A model generated the notes under the pieces. That model did not search any database, was not told the DNA's origin, and saw only the letters and a list, made by a program, of their open reading frames with translations. The translations under genes were made by a program, and so were the position numbers. Positions 16,912-25,372 of a DNA stretch of 64,000 nucleotides are shown one piece after another. Position 1 is the first letter of the stretch, and every line of letters starts with the position of its first letter. This DNA is from PALSA-270 sp963770245 (GTDB lineage Bacteria; Acidobacteriota; Terriglobia; Terriglobales; Acidobacteriaceae). Where the stretch lies: positions 124,001 to 188,000 of the forward strand of contig CAVYOX010000016.1 in the NCBI GenBank assembly GCA_963770245.1. The letters are read 5' to 3'.

Positions 16912-17952
16912 ATGCAGCCGGGACCGCTGATCGGCGATCGCGAACGCGAGATCCTAACCGCTATCGTGGAGACTTTCATTGCCACGGGCGAGCCGGTAGG
17001 GTCGCGCACGCTGGCGCGTTCCAATCGCGAAGGCCTGAGCTCGGCCACCATCCGCAATGTGATGGCGGATCTGGCGGACGCCGGCTTTTTGGAGCAGCCC
17101 CACACCTCGGCTGGCCGGGTCCCGAGTTCCGAGGCCTATCGCTATTACGTCGAACAGCTTACGGGCAAGGCGCGGTTATCGAATGCGGATGAAGACATCA
17201 TCCACGATTCGCTCCATGGCATTTCCGATGTGCAGGAATTCATGGAGCGCACCTCGCATGTGCTTTCGCTCATCTCAAGGAATGTGGGCGTGGCGGTCGC
17301 GATCGGCGGGCCGAAGAATACCTTGGAACATGTGTACTTTTCGCGGCTGAGTGATCAGAAGGTCCTGGCGGTCGTGGTGACGAAATCGGGCCTGGTGCGG
17401 GACCGGGTGCTGCGCCTCGATCTGCCGCAGGACGATCTGGATCACGCGGCGCGCTTTATCAATGATAATTTTCGCGGCTGGACGATGGAAGCGATGCGGG
17501 TTGAGCTGGCCCGCCGCTTGGAACAGGAACGCAGTGAATACGACCGCCTGATGGGTTCGCTCGAGCAGCTCTACCGGCAAGGCGCGCTCTCGACAGAGGA
17601 AACCGCGCAAGCCATTTTCGTCGAAGGAGCCGCCAATCTGGTGAGCGGCGAGCAGGATCGCGAGCGCCTGCAGGAATTGTTGAAGACGCTCGAGGAAAAA
17701 GAAAAGCTGGTCGAACTTCTGAGTGCTTATCTGGACGCCAAGCAGGAAGCGGTGCGGGTGGTCATCGGCCTGGATGAGGCTCTGCCCTCGATGCGCAACC
17801 TGGTGCTGATCGGCGCACCGGCCCGGGTGAATGGCGAAGTGAGGGGGTCTCTGGCGGTCATTGGCCCTACGCGCATTGACTACGAGCACACCATGACCGC
17901 GGTTTCTTACATCGCGCGCCTGTTTGACAGCATCTTGAACGAATCGGAATGA
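16912..17952 (+). CDS. hrcA: Heat-inducible transcription repressor HrcA
   Basis: 346 residues. The N-terminal winged helix (REREILTAIVETFIATGEPVGSRTLAR...SSATIRNVMADLADAGFLEQPHTSAGRVPSSEAYRYYV) is the HrcA hallmark. The GAF-like effector domain and the C-terminal VIGPTRIDYEHTMTAVSYIARLF segment are complete. ATG 16912 has AAGGAA 5 bases upstream and is preferred over an in-frame GTG at 16894. It represses class I heat-shock genes by binding CIRCE, and a CIRCE copy lies upstream of this operon. groEL is not in the window. Confidence 0.97.
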   Translation: MQPGPLIGDREREILTAIVETFIATGEPVGSRTLARSNREGLSSATIRNVMADLADAGFLEQPHTSAGRVPSSEAYRYYVEQLTGKARLSNADEDIIHDSLHGISDVQEFMERTSHVLSLISRNVGVAVAIGGPKNTLEHVYFSRLSDQKVLAVVVTKSGLVRDRVLRLDLPQDDLDHAARFINDNFRGWTMEAMRVELARRLEQERSEYDRLMGSLEQLYRQGALSTEETAQAIFVEGAANLVSGEQDRERLQELLKTLEEKEKLVELLSAYLDAKQEAVRVVIGLDEALPSMRNLVLIGAPARVNGEVRGSLAVIGPTRIDYEHTMTAVSYIARLFDSILNESE

Positions 17953-17969
17953 TTGGGAACTGAAGTCTT

Positions 17970-18569
17970 ATGGCCAGAGGCAACAGCAAATCGGAGATTG
18001 AGGCCCGGGAAATCGACGCGGCGCACGAACTGCCCGCCTCCGATGAGACGGGCGACGACACCCATGCTTTGGCAGGAGAGGCCATATCGCCGGAGGGGGA
18101 TAGCGGCCTTCGCGAGGCCGAATTCCAGAAGCTCCGAGCGGAACGCGATACCCTTCTCGACCGCTTGGCCCGCCTGCAGGCGGAGTTCGAAAACGCGCGC
18201 AAGCGCGGCCTCCGCGAACAGCAGGAATTCCGCGAGTTCGCGCTGGCCGATGCCCTGAAGACACTGCTGCCCATCCTCGACAGTTTTGAGCGGGCTCTCG
18301 ATGCCCGCCACCCCGCCAAAGAAGAATTCCGCAATGGCGTGGAGTTGATCTATAAGCAGCTCGACGATGCCCTGGGGAAGCTGGGCCTGCGTCCGATTCC
18401 TGCCAAAGGAGAGCTGTTTGACCCGCATCTTCATGAGGCCATCGAGATGGTCGACACCGCCGCTGCCCAGGATCATGAAGTGCTAGAGGAGTTGCAGCGC
18501 GGTTATAAATTGAAGGAGCGCCTGCTGCGTCCTGCCATGGTGAAAGTGGCGCGGAACTCGAAGCATTAG
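17970..18569 (+). CDS. grpE: Nucleotide exchange factor GrpE
   Basis: 199 residues: acidic disordered N-terminus, a long coiled-coil helix (about 45-100, LRAERDTLLDRLARLQAEFENARKR), then the four-helix bundle and the beta-wing with the family signature LFDPHLHEAIEMV...VLEELQRGYKLKERLLRPAMVKVA. It releases ADP from DnaK. It follows hrcA by 17 bases. dnaK itself is absent from this operon. Confidence 0.97.
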   Translation: MARGNSKSEIEAREIDAAHELPASDETGDDTHALAGEAISPEGDSGLREAEFQKLRAERDTLLDRLARLQAEFENARKRGLREQQEFREFALADALKTLLPILDSFERALDARHPAKEEFRNGVELIYKQLDDALGKLGLRPIPAKGELFDPHLHEAIEMVDTAAAQDHEVLEELQRGYKLKERLLRPAMVKVARNSKH

Positions 18570-18695
18570 CCGGTGAGTTCGGCGAGGAATGGACCGAGCA
18601 GAGTGTTCTGGGCGAGGCTCGTCGGGCCCCGGGCGGTGCCGCGATTCGCGGCGTGACCGAGGGCACTCCGAAGGGCAACAAAAAGAGGAACCACC

Positions 18696-19814
18696 CTGGC
18701 CAGCAACGTCAAACGCGATTATTACGAGGTGCTGGGAGTAGCCCGCGGCGCGAGCGACCAGGAGGTCAAAAGCGCCTACCGCAAGCTGGCTCTGCAGTTC
18801 CATCCCGATCGCAACCCCAACAATCCCGACGCGGAAGAAAAGTTCAAGGAAGCGAGCGAAGCTTACGCCGTGCTGGCGGACGGGGAAAAGCGCGCCCTCT
18901 ACGATCGCTTTGGTCACGCCGGAGTCAATGGCGGCGGCGCGGTTGATCCGACAGTTTTCCAGGATTTCAGCGACATCTTCGGAGACTTTTTCGGCTTTGG
19001 CGATATTTTCGGCCAAGGCTCCCGCCGCCAGAGCCGCAGCCAACGCGGGGCCGACCTGCGCGAAGACGTCACCCTGGAGTTCGAAGAAGCGGTTTTCGGT
19101 ACCGAAACCAAGGTTACGGTACGCCGCCATGAGACTTGCGATGCCTGCAGCGGTTCGGGCGCTGCGCCCGGCAAAGCGCCCGTGCCCTGCCGTTCCTGTG
19201 CCGGACGGGGCCAGGTGCGCTACCAGCAGGGCTTCTTCAGCATTGCTCGCACCTGCCCGACTTGTCAGGGCATGGGCAGCGTGATCACCGATCCCTGCCC
19301 CAAGTGCAAGGCGCAAGGCCGCGTTCTTCGGCAACGAACCGTGGACGCCAAAGTTCCCGCCGGCGTCGAGGACGGAACCCGCATCCGTTTCACCGGGCAG
19401 GGGGAGAGCGGTCTCTCGGGTGGTCCGCCGGGCGATCTCTACGTGGTGTTGCACGTCAAGGAGCATCCTTTTTTCGAGCGGGAAGGGAACGACCTGCACT
19501 GCGTGATTCCGGTGTCGTTCACCCAGGCGGCGCTCGGCGCTGAGCTGCTGGTGCCGACCTTAGAGGGCGAACACAGTTTGAAGGTGCCGGAGGGAACCCA
19601 GTCCGGCAGCGCGTTCCGCATCCGCGGCAAAGGCGTGCCGGTATTGAACGGACGCGGCAAGGGCGATTTGTTTGTGGAGATTCGTCTGCAGACTCCGACC
19701 AAGGTCAGCAAACGACAGCGCGAGCTGCTGCAGGAACTCGAAGGGATCGTGCAAGTGGAAAACAAACCGCAGCGCCGCACCTTGCTCGGCAAAGTGAAGG
19801 ATATGTTCGGGTAG
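18696..19814 (+). CDS. dnaJ: Chaperone DnaJ, apparent CTG start
   Basis: 372 residues. The J-domain has the HPD motif (36-38), followed by a Gly/Phe-rich linker. Four CxxCxGxG-like zinc repeats (C148/151, C165/168, C187/190, C201/204) and the C-terminal substrate domains are complete. The frame opens after a TGA at 18654 and contains no ATG, GTG or TTG before GTG 18729, which would delete the first J-domain helix (KRDYYEVLGV). CTG 18696 has AGAGGAA 5 bases upstream and yields a full J-domain, so it is the probable start. Fourth-step partner of GrpE and DnaK in protein folding. Confidence 0.93.
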   Translation: MASNVKRDYYEVLGVARGASDQEVKSAYRKLALQFHPDRNPNNPDAEEKFKEASEAYAVLADGEKRALYDRFGHAGVNGGGAVDPTVFQDFSDIFGDFFGFGDIFGQGSRRQSRSQRGADLREDVTLEFEEAVFGTETKVTVRRHETCDACSGSGAAPGKAPVPCRSCAGRGQVRYQQGFFSIARTCPTCQGMGSVITDPCPKCKAQGRVLRQRTVDAKVPAGVEDGTRIRFTGQGESGLSGGPPGDLYVVLHVKEHPFFEREGNDLHCVIPVSFTQAALGAELLVPTLEGEHSLKVPEGTQSGSAFRIRGKGVPVLNGRGKGDLFVEIRLQTPTKVSKRQRELLQELEGIVQVENKPQRRTLLGKVKDMFG

Positions 19815-19840
19815 GCGGAAGTCGAACCCCGCCCCAGGCC

Positions 19841-20557
19841 ATGAGCCGCCGCCGCTGGATCGCCGACGAGATTTCCGGAAATCACGCCGCCCTCACCGGT
19901 CCACACGCCGACCACCTCAGGACGGTGTTGCGCGCCCGCCTCGGCCAGGAATTCGATATTGCCACTCCAGACGGCGTGCGTCGCGGACGCATCATCCGCC
20001 TCGATCAAGACCGCGTGGAGTTCGAACTGGGCGAGCCGGTTCCCGCGGTCGCTTTTCCCAACCTGACGCTTGTGCTTTCCATTTTCAAGTTCGACCGCAT
20101 GGAATGGGCGATCGAAAAGTGCACGGAATTGGGGGTGGTGCGCATCATCCCCCTCATTGCGCGGCGCACCGAAGCTCGCTTGGCGGCGGCGGCCGCGAAA
20201 CGGGTGGAACGCTGGCAGCGAATCGCCCGCGAAGCTTCCGAGCAATCCCGCCGCCCTCGGCCGCCGGAAATTTCGCAGCCGCTGCCGCTGAGGGAAGCCG
20301 TGGCCTTGCCGGGTCGCACCCGCGTCCTGCTGGCGGAGTCGGAAGCGGACGCCAGCTTGGCAGATGTCCTCTCGTCCGACCTCGGCGGCGCAATCGTGCT
20401 GGCCATTGGCCCCGAGGGCGGGTGGACGGATTCTGAACTGGCAGCCTTCCGCGATGCCGGCTGGAGGTTCGCTTCCCTGGGACCCACGATCCTGCGCGCC
20501 GAAACTGCGGCCATCGCCGCCACCGCAGTCAGCCTTTCAAAGCTGAGCGGGGGCTGA
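19841..20557 (+). CDS. rsmE: 16S rRNA m3U1498 methyltransferase RsmE
   Basis: 238 residues. An N-terminal PUA-like domain (RRRWIADEI...HADHLRTVLRARLGQEF) is followed by the SPOUT methyltransferase with a deep trefoil knot: KFDRMEWAIEKCTELGV, IPLIARRTE, RWQRIAREASEQSRR, AIGPEGGWTDSELAAF and LGPTILRAETA. This is the canonical RsmE motif set. It methylates U1498 of 16S rRNA. It sits 26 bases behind dnaJ, the common dnaJ-rsmE order, so it may be expressed with the heat-shock genes. Confidence 0.95.
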   Translation: MSRRRWIADEISGNHAALTGPHADHLRTVLRARLGQEFDIATPDGVRRGRIIRLDQDRVEFELGEPVPAVAFPNLTLVLSIFKFDRMEWAIEKCTELGVVRIIPLIARRTEARLAAAAAKRVERWQRIAREASEQSRRPRPPEISQPLPLREAVALPGRTRVLLAESEADASLADVLSSDLGGAIVLAIGPEGGWTDSELAAFRDAGWRFASLGPTILRAETAAIAATAVSLSKLSGG

Positions 20558-20682
20558 TTCCGGTTCGAACATTTCCCCATACGGGCCGAGACGCCGGTCG
20601 AATCCAGGCCGGCCTCTACCCGGTCCGACGCCGGTTGTCGGTGCAAAAAAAACCGCCAGACGATCTGCTATGCTCCTGCCCA

Positions 20683-23658
20683 ATGGCAGTTTCTAAGTCA
20701 GTCTGGCTGCCGCGGACGTTTGAACCGGACGAACGCCAGCGCGCCGCCATCGAACAGGTTGATGGTCCCCTGCTGGTCGTGGCCGGGGCGGGGACTGGCA
20801 AGACGACGGTTCTGACCAAGCGCATTGCGCGTCTGGTTCGGGAAGGCCACGCCCGGCCGACGCAAATCCTGGCGCTGACTTATACCAAAAACGCCGCCCA
20901 GGAAATGAGCGAGCGGGTGCGCCACGAACTGCGCGGCGCGGATCTGGCTGGCTTGCGGGTGCGCACCTTCCACGACTATTCGAACGAACTGCTGGCCCGC
21001 CATGGAACCCAGTTCGGCGTGCTCGACGACAAGGACCTTTGGATCTATTTGCGCAAACGCATTCGCGAGCTGCGCTTGAACTATTTTGTGCGCGCCGCCG
21101 ACGTCTCCAAGTTTCTGACCGATCTGCTCGACTTCACGCGCCGTTGCCAGGACGAACTGGTGAGCCCGGCGAAGTACGCGGATTATGTCGAGCGCCTGGA
21201 GCGCGGCCAGTTCCGCATTCCCCGCGTGGGGAAAAGCAACCATACCCTGGCGGAAGAGGAAGTGCTTGGGCGATGCCGCGAGATCGCGCAGGTTTTCTCG
21301 ACCGTCGAGCGCATGCTGCGGGAGGAAAATCTGGGCAGCTTCGGCCACATGATCACCGGCGCCTTCGAGCTTTTGCAGGACCCGGCCATACTCCACCAGG
21401 AACGCCGGCATACCCGCTTCATCCTGGTGGATGAATTTCAGGACGCAAACTTCGCGCAAGTCAAGATCCTGCAGATGCTCGCCGGAGAGGAGCGCAACGT
21501 CTTTGCCGTCGGCGATCCGGACCAGGCCATTTACCGCTTCCGGGGAGCCTCGAGCGCCGCGTTTGGCCTGTTCCAGCGTAATTTTCCCGAGGCTGAGGTT
21601 GTGACCCTGGACAAGAATCGGCGCTCGACGACCTCCATCCTGCAATCGGCGTTCGCGCTCATCGCGGAGAATCCCGCCGTGGTTGGCCGAGCGGGCATGG
21701 CCCCGGCAGCCCGCTCCCCGCTGATTTCCGCGCGGGACGAGGACCAAGTCCGGGCGGGAAGACAAGTCCCGAATATTCCCGCCGAAGCCGTGCTCGTGGG
21801 CAGCTACGAAGCCGAGTGCTCGGACCTGGTGTCCACCATTCTTCTCCAGCGGCGCGCCACGCGCTGCCGCTGGGCGGATTTTGCGGTTCTCTACCGGCTG
21901 CATTCCCATCGCGACCTGGTGGCCTCGGAACTGGCCAAGCGCGGCATCCCGTTTTCCATTGAGAGCATGGACGTGACGGACATGCCCCAGGTGCGGGACC
22001 TGCTGGCCTGCCTCGGGGCAGTGGTTTCCGCCCACGACGATGCCAGCCTGTTCCGGGTGGCGGCCCTGACCCAGTTTTCGATTGACCCGGAGAAACTGCG
22101 CGCCGGCATGCAAGCGCTTCCCCGGGATTCGACCAGCGGTGCCATTGCTTTGGTGCTTGCCCAGATGGAAGGCGGCGCGGCAGTGCTCGCAGCTCTCGAG
22201 CAGGCGCGCGATGAAATCCGGGGCGCCGGAGCCAAGGCGCGGGACGCCTTGGAGGTCGTGCTCCGCCGCTTTGGGTTCGCGCGCAACGATCCCCCGGTGA
22301 TGGCGGTGATCGACTTTGTTGCCGCGTGGGAGGGGAAAGCCATCACCCAGACCGGAGAGCTGAGCGAGCTGCTCGAATATCTCAGCTATTTCCGCGAAGC
22401 CGGGGGCGCCATTCCTCTTTCTTCGAGTGAAGACGATGCGGTCCAGCTGATGACGGTGCACGCGGCCAAGGGCTTGGAATGGGACCACGTTTTCATCCTG
22501 CGCGCCAATTCCTCGTCCTTTCCGGCGTCTTATAAGGAGACGCTCGTGGAATTCCCGGGCGAACTCCTCGACCCAGATTCTGTGACCCGGGCGGAAGGTA
22601 AACCACTGCACCAGGAAGAAGAGCGGCGACTGTTCTACGTAGCCATGACGCGGGCGCGCGATACCCTGGCCATCTACGCCCGGCCGGGCAAGGGGAAAGA
22701 GACGGCTCCGGCCGGATTCTTGCGCGAGATGGTCAAAGATGGCAGGCTCGCCCGCTGGTTCCGTACCCGTCACGCCCGCCCCTCCCAAACCGATCTGTTC
22801 ACCGAGGCCCGTCCCGCCGGGGCGTTCGGATCGCGCACCAGCGAGTGGCTCAACCTGCCGCCGAGCTCCGACCTGAGCGCAAGGTTGAGCGCGAGCGCGG
22901 TCGAAACCTACGAGCGCTGCCCGCTGCAATTCAAGTTTGCGCGGGAGTGGAAAATTCCGCGCGATGTCCCGGCGGCCATGCAGTATGGCGCCGTCATGCA
23001 TCGCGTTTTGTGTAAGTACTTCGATGAGTTGCGTTCCCATCGCGCCATGTCCGAGGACGAGCTGACGGAACTGTTTCGCGCGAATTTGGCCAAGGCCGGC
23101 ATAGCGGATCGTTATCAGCACGATCTTTACCAAGGCCAGGGGATCGCTCAATTGCGCGACTTCGCGGCCGCCCGCCGGAGCGCTCCCCAGACCGAAGTCC
23201 TGCACACTGAACAGTGGTTTGAAATTCGCGTCGGCGGCGTGGCTGTGGCGGGACGCATTGACCGGATGGATCGCGGCGCCGATGGGAGGATCGTGGTCAC
23301 CGATTACAAGACCGGCAAGCCGCGCTCGCAAGAAGACGCCGATCAGAGCCTGCAGCTTTCGGTCTATGCGCTGGCCGCGGAGCAGAACTGGGGTTACGAC
23401 GCCGGTTCGCTCGTCTTCTACAACCTCGAGGAAAACACTCCCGTCGTAACCCGGCGCAGCGCCGCCCAGTTGGACGAGGTGCGATTGAAAGTGGTCGAGG
23501 TTGCGGAAAACATAGCCGCGGGGAACTTCCAGGCTAAGCTCGGATTTCACTGCAGGTTTTGCCCCTACAACAATCTCTGTCCGGAAACCGAGAAGCATCT
23601 CTACCCGGCGGCCAGCGCCACCGCGTGTGGCGCCGCCAAATCCGCTGGCGAGTCCTGA
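20683..23658 (+). CDS. UvrD/AddA-like helicase fused to a PD-(D/E)XK nuclease
   Basis: 991 residues from ATG 20683; a TTG at 20635 is possible but neither has a clear RBS. SF1 helicase motifs include Walker A AGAGTGKT (34-41), LTYTKNAAQEM (Ia), VDEFQDAN (II), GDPDQAIYRFRGA (III), LDKNRRS (IV), MTVHAAKGLEWDHVF (V) and LFYVAMTRA (VI). The C-terminal RecB-type nuclease has the RIDRMD...VTDYKTGKP motif. Cysteines in YERCPLQFKF and CRFCPYNNLC match the four-Cys pattern of AddB-like 4Fe-4S nucleases. It probably processes DNA ends in recombination or repair. The single-chain fusion is distinct from AddAB pairs. Confidence 0.88.
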   Translation: MAVSKSVWLPRTFEPDERQRAAIEQVDGPLLVVAGAGTGKTTVLTKRIARLVREGHARPTQILALTYTKNAAQEMSERVRHELRGADLAGLRVRTFHDYSNELLARHGTQFGVLDDKDLWIYLRKRIRELRLNYFVRAADVSKFLTDLLDFTRRCQDELVSPAKYADYVERLERGQFRIPRVGKSNHTLAEEEVLGRCREIAQVFSTVERMLREENLGSFGHMITGAFELLQDPAILHQERRHTRFILVDEFQDANFAQVKILQMLAGEERNVFAVGDPDQAIYRFRGASSAAFGLFQRNFPEAEVVTLDKNRRSTTSILQSAFALIAENPAVVGRAGMAPAARSPLISARDEDQVRAGRQVPNIPAEAVLVGSYEAECSDLVSTILLQRRATRCRWADFAVLYRLHSHRDLVASELAKRGIPFSIESMDVTDMPQVRDLLACLGAVVSAHDDASLFRVAALTQFSIDPEKLRAGMQALPRDSTSGAIALVLAQMEGGAAVLAALEQARDEIRGAGAKARDALEVVLRRFGFARNDPPVMAVIDFVAAWEGKAITQTGELSELLEYLSYFREAGGAIPLSSSEDDAVQLMTVHAAKGLEWDHVFILRANSSSFPASYKETLVEFPGELLDPDSVTRAEGKPLHQEEERRLFYVAMTRARDTLAIYARPGKGKETAPAGFLREMVKDGRLARWFRTRHARPSQTDLFTEARPAGAFGSRTSEWLNLPPSSDLSARLSASAVETYERCPLQFKFAREWKIPRDVPAAMQYGAVMHRVLCKYFDELRSHRAMSEDELTELFRANLAKAGIADRYQHDLYQGQGIAQLRDFAAARRSAPQTEVLHTEQWFEIRVGGVAVAGRIDRMDRGADGRIVVTDYKTGKPRSQEDADQSLQLSVYALAAEQNWGYDAGSLVFYNLEENTPVVTRRSAAQLDEVRLKVVEVAENIAAGNFQAKLGFHCRFCPYNNLCPETEKHLYPAASATACGAAKSAGES

Positions 23659-23717
23659 GCGGAACCTTCCGGCCGCACAACGCTTTTCGGGCTCGCGAAC
23701 CTTCCCCGCAAAAACTT

Positions 23718-23740
23718 AGGGGACGCTTTTGGCGTCCCCT
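23718..23740. terminator. Bidirectional intrinsic terminator
   Basis: AGGGGACGC, 5-base loop, GCGTCCCCT form a perfect 9-bp GC-rich stem. On the plus strand it is followed by CGTTTTCG, and on the minus strand by AAGTTTTTG, so it can end both the helicase transcript and the convergent short lysine-rich unit. Confidence 0.85.
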
Positions 23741-23761
23741 CGTTTTCGTTCTTGCGAAGAG

Positions 23762-23806
23762 TTAGTGCTTCTTTTTCTTCTTCGCTGCCTTTTTCTTAGC
23801 TGCCAT
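23762..23806 (-). CDS. Candidate 14-residue lysine-rich mini-protein
   Basis: ATG 23806 to TAA 23762 encodes MAAKKKAAKKKKKH: nine lysines in 14 residues, a pattern like one or two repeats of a histone-H1-type tail. A GGGAG ribosome-binding site lies about 9 bases upstream, a near-consensus sigma70 promoter 70-100 bases upstream, and a terminator begins 22 bases downstream, so the whole unit is an independent transcript of roughly 150 bases. It is too short for most gene finders. It may be a real DNA/RNA-binding micro-protein. Alternatively the RNA itself may be the functional product (a small RNA with incidental ORF). Translation is unproven. Confidence 0.5.
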   Translation of the reverse strand: MAAKKKAAKKKKKH

Positions 23807-23845
23807 AGATCTATTCTCCCTTTCCATTTTTCATGGACTTGCTAT

Positions 23846-23863
23846 GCAACGATCGATTGTTGC
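23846..23863. promoter_or_regulatory. Operator-like palindrome just downstream of the short unit's start site
   Basis: GCAACGATCGATTGTTGC is an 18-bp inverted repeat with one symmetric mismatch pair. It begins a few bases inside the expected transcript of the lysine-rich unit (predicted start near 23868), a position where a repressor would block transcription or where a 5' hairpin would form in the RNA. Confidence 0.5.
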
Positions 23864-23874
23864 GACTGATTGAA

Positions 23875-23903
23875 TGTATAGAGTCAATAAAAAGTGATGT
23901 CAA
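23875..23903 (-). promoter_or_regulatory. Strong sigma70 promoter of the lysine-rich unit
   Basis: On the minus strand TTGACA (23903-23898), 17-base spacer, TATACA (23880-23875). The -35 is perfect and the -10 is 5/6, with an AT-rich spacer and upstream T-rich stretch. It is the best promoter match seen in the window and serves only the 14-codon ORF. Confidence 0.8.
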
Positions 23904-24171
23904 GAAAAAAATGACGTCCGCACGCGCATGCGACTCATACACCAAAGTCACCAGAGCGAGTTGCCGAAGAAATTTGTGACGCAGAATTGCGCCGCGCATC
24001 GCTCGCGCACGAAAAAGCAAACCTGTCTTTCGCGCGATGCTCGAGCCGGCGTCGTGACACGCGCCTTGATCGGGAACGTTCTCTCTCACTCCATGCGAGA
24101 GATTTTCAACGCGCGCGGCGGGCGCGCAACTATAATTTGAAAAGTACAACAGTCTGCACAGGAGCACATGA

Positions 24172-25365
24172 ATGGCTGCTTTGGACGAGGTTGTCATCAT
24201 TTCCGGTTGTCGCACTCCGGTGGGAAAATTCCAGGGAAGTCTTTCCGATTTGAGCGCCACCCGACTGGGCGCGGTGGTGGTGCGCGAAGCGGTCGCCCGC
24301 GCCCGGCTCGATCCAGAGCAAGTGGACGAATGCATCATGGGCAACGTGGTGTCCGCGGGGCTCGGCCAAAATCCGGCGCGGCAAGCGGCCATCTTCGGCG
24401 GCCTACCACCCAAGGTAGGTGCCATGACTGTCAACAAAGTTTGTGGCTCTGGACTGAAAGCCGTGGCGCTCGCCGCCCAGGCGGTCGAGACCGGAAACAG
24501 TTCCATCGTGGTTGCCGGCGGCATGGAATCGATGACCAACACGCCTTATCTTTTACCGCAGGCGCGCAAGGGATACCGTCTGGGAAATGCCGAGATTGTT
24601 GACTCCATGGTGCGTGACGGCTTGTGGGATATCTACAACGACTACCACATGGGTCTCACCGGCGAGAACGTGGCGGGAAAATACAATATCTCGCGCGAGG
24701 AGCAGGACCAGTTCGCCCTCGATTCTCACCGCAAGGCGGTCGCCGCCATCCGGGAGTGCCGCTTCAAATCGCAGATCGTCCCGGTTGAGCTCCCGTCGAA
24801 AAAGAAAGGCGAAGCGCCCGTCATCTTCGACAAAGATGAATCGCCGCGCGCCGACACCACCATCGAGATCCTGCGCGGGCTGAAGCCGGCGTTCAAAAAG
24901 GACGGCACGGTGACCGCGGGCAATGCGCCCGGAGTCAACGACGGCGCCGCAGCGCTGGTCGTCACCAGCCGACAGCGGGCGCAAGTTCTGGGAGCGGTAC
25001 CCCTGGTGCGCATCGTCGCCCAGTCGACCAGCGGGATCGACCCAGCGTGGGTGATGATGGCGCCGGTCGATGCCGTCCGCCAAATCTGGAAAAAGACCGG
25101 CTGGAGTAATGAGGATGTCGATCTCTACGAGCTCAACGAGGCGTTCTCCGTGCAGGCGCTGGGCGTGATGCGCGAACTGGGGCTCGATCCCGCCCGCGTC
25201 AATGTGAATGGCGGCGCGGTCGCCATCGGTCATCCCATCGGAGCCAGCGGAGCGCGCATTCTGGTGACCCTGATCTATGAGATGGTACGCCGCGATGTGC
25301 ACCGCGGCATCGCCGCTCTTTGTCTGGGGGGCGGAAACGCGGTGGCGATGGCGGTGGAACGGTGA
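24172..25365 (+). CDS. Acetyl-CoA C-acetyltransferase (thiolase)
   Basis: 397 residues. The acylated cysteine is C91 in NKVCGSGLKAV; the C-terminal motifs NVNGGAVAIGHPIGASGARI and CLGGGNAVAM supply the catalytic His and second Cys. It condenses two acetyl-CoA to acetoacetyl-CoA or runs the reverse in fatty-acid and ketone degradation. ATG 24172 has AGGAG 7 bases upstream; an out-of-frame ATG lies 4 bases earlier. A TATAAT box lies at 24131-24136, without a good -35. No other beta-oxidation genes adjoin. Confidence 0.93.
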   Translation: MAALDEVVIISGCRTPVGKFQGSLSDLSATRLGAVVVREAVARARLDPEQVDECIMGNVVSAGLGQNPARQAAIFGGLPPKVGAMTVNKVCGSGLKAVALAAQAVETGNSSIVVAGGMESMTNTPYLLPQARKGYRLGNAEIVDSMVRDGLWDIYNDYHMGLTGENVAGKYNISREEQDQFALDSHRKAVAAIRECRFKSQIVPVELPSKKKGEAPVIFDKDESPRADTTIEILRGLKPAFKKDGTVTAGNAPGVNDGAAALVVTSRQRAQVLGAVPLVRIVAQSTSGIDPAWVMMAPVDAVRQIWKKTGWSNEDVDLYELNEAFSVQALGVMRELGLDPARVNVNGGAVAIGHPIGASGARILVTLIYEMVRRDVHRGIAALCLGGGNAVAMAVER

Positions 25366-25372
25366 GCCGGAC

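Noticed and set aside
20698..23598. 966-codon minus-strand open frame
   Set aside because: It is antisense to the helicase-nuclease, whose motifs are complete on the plus strand.
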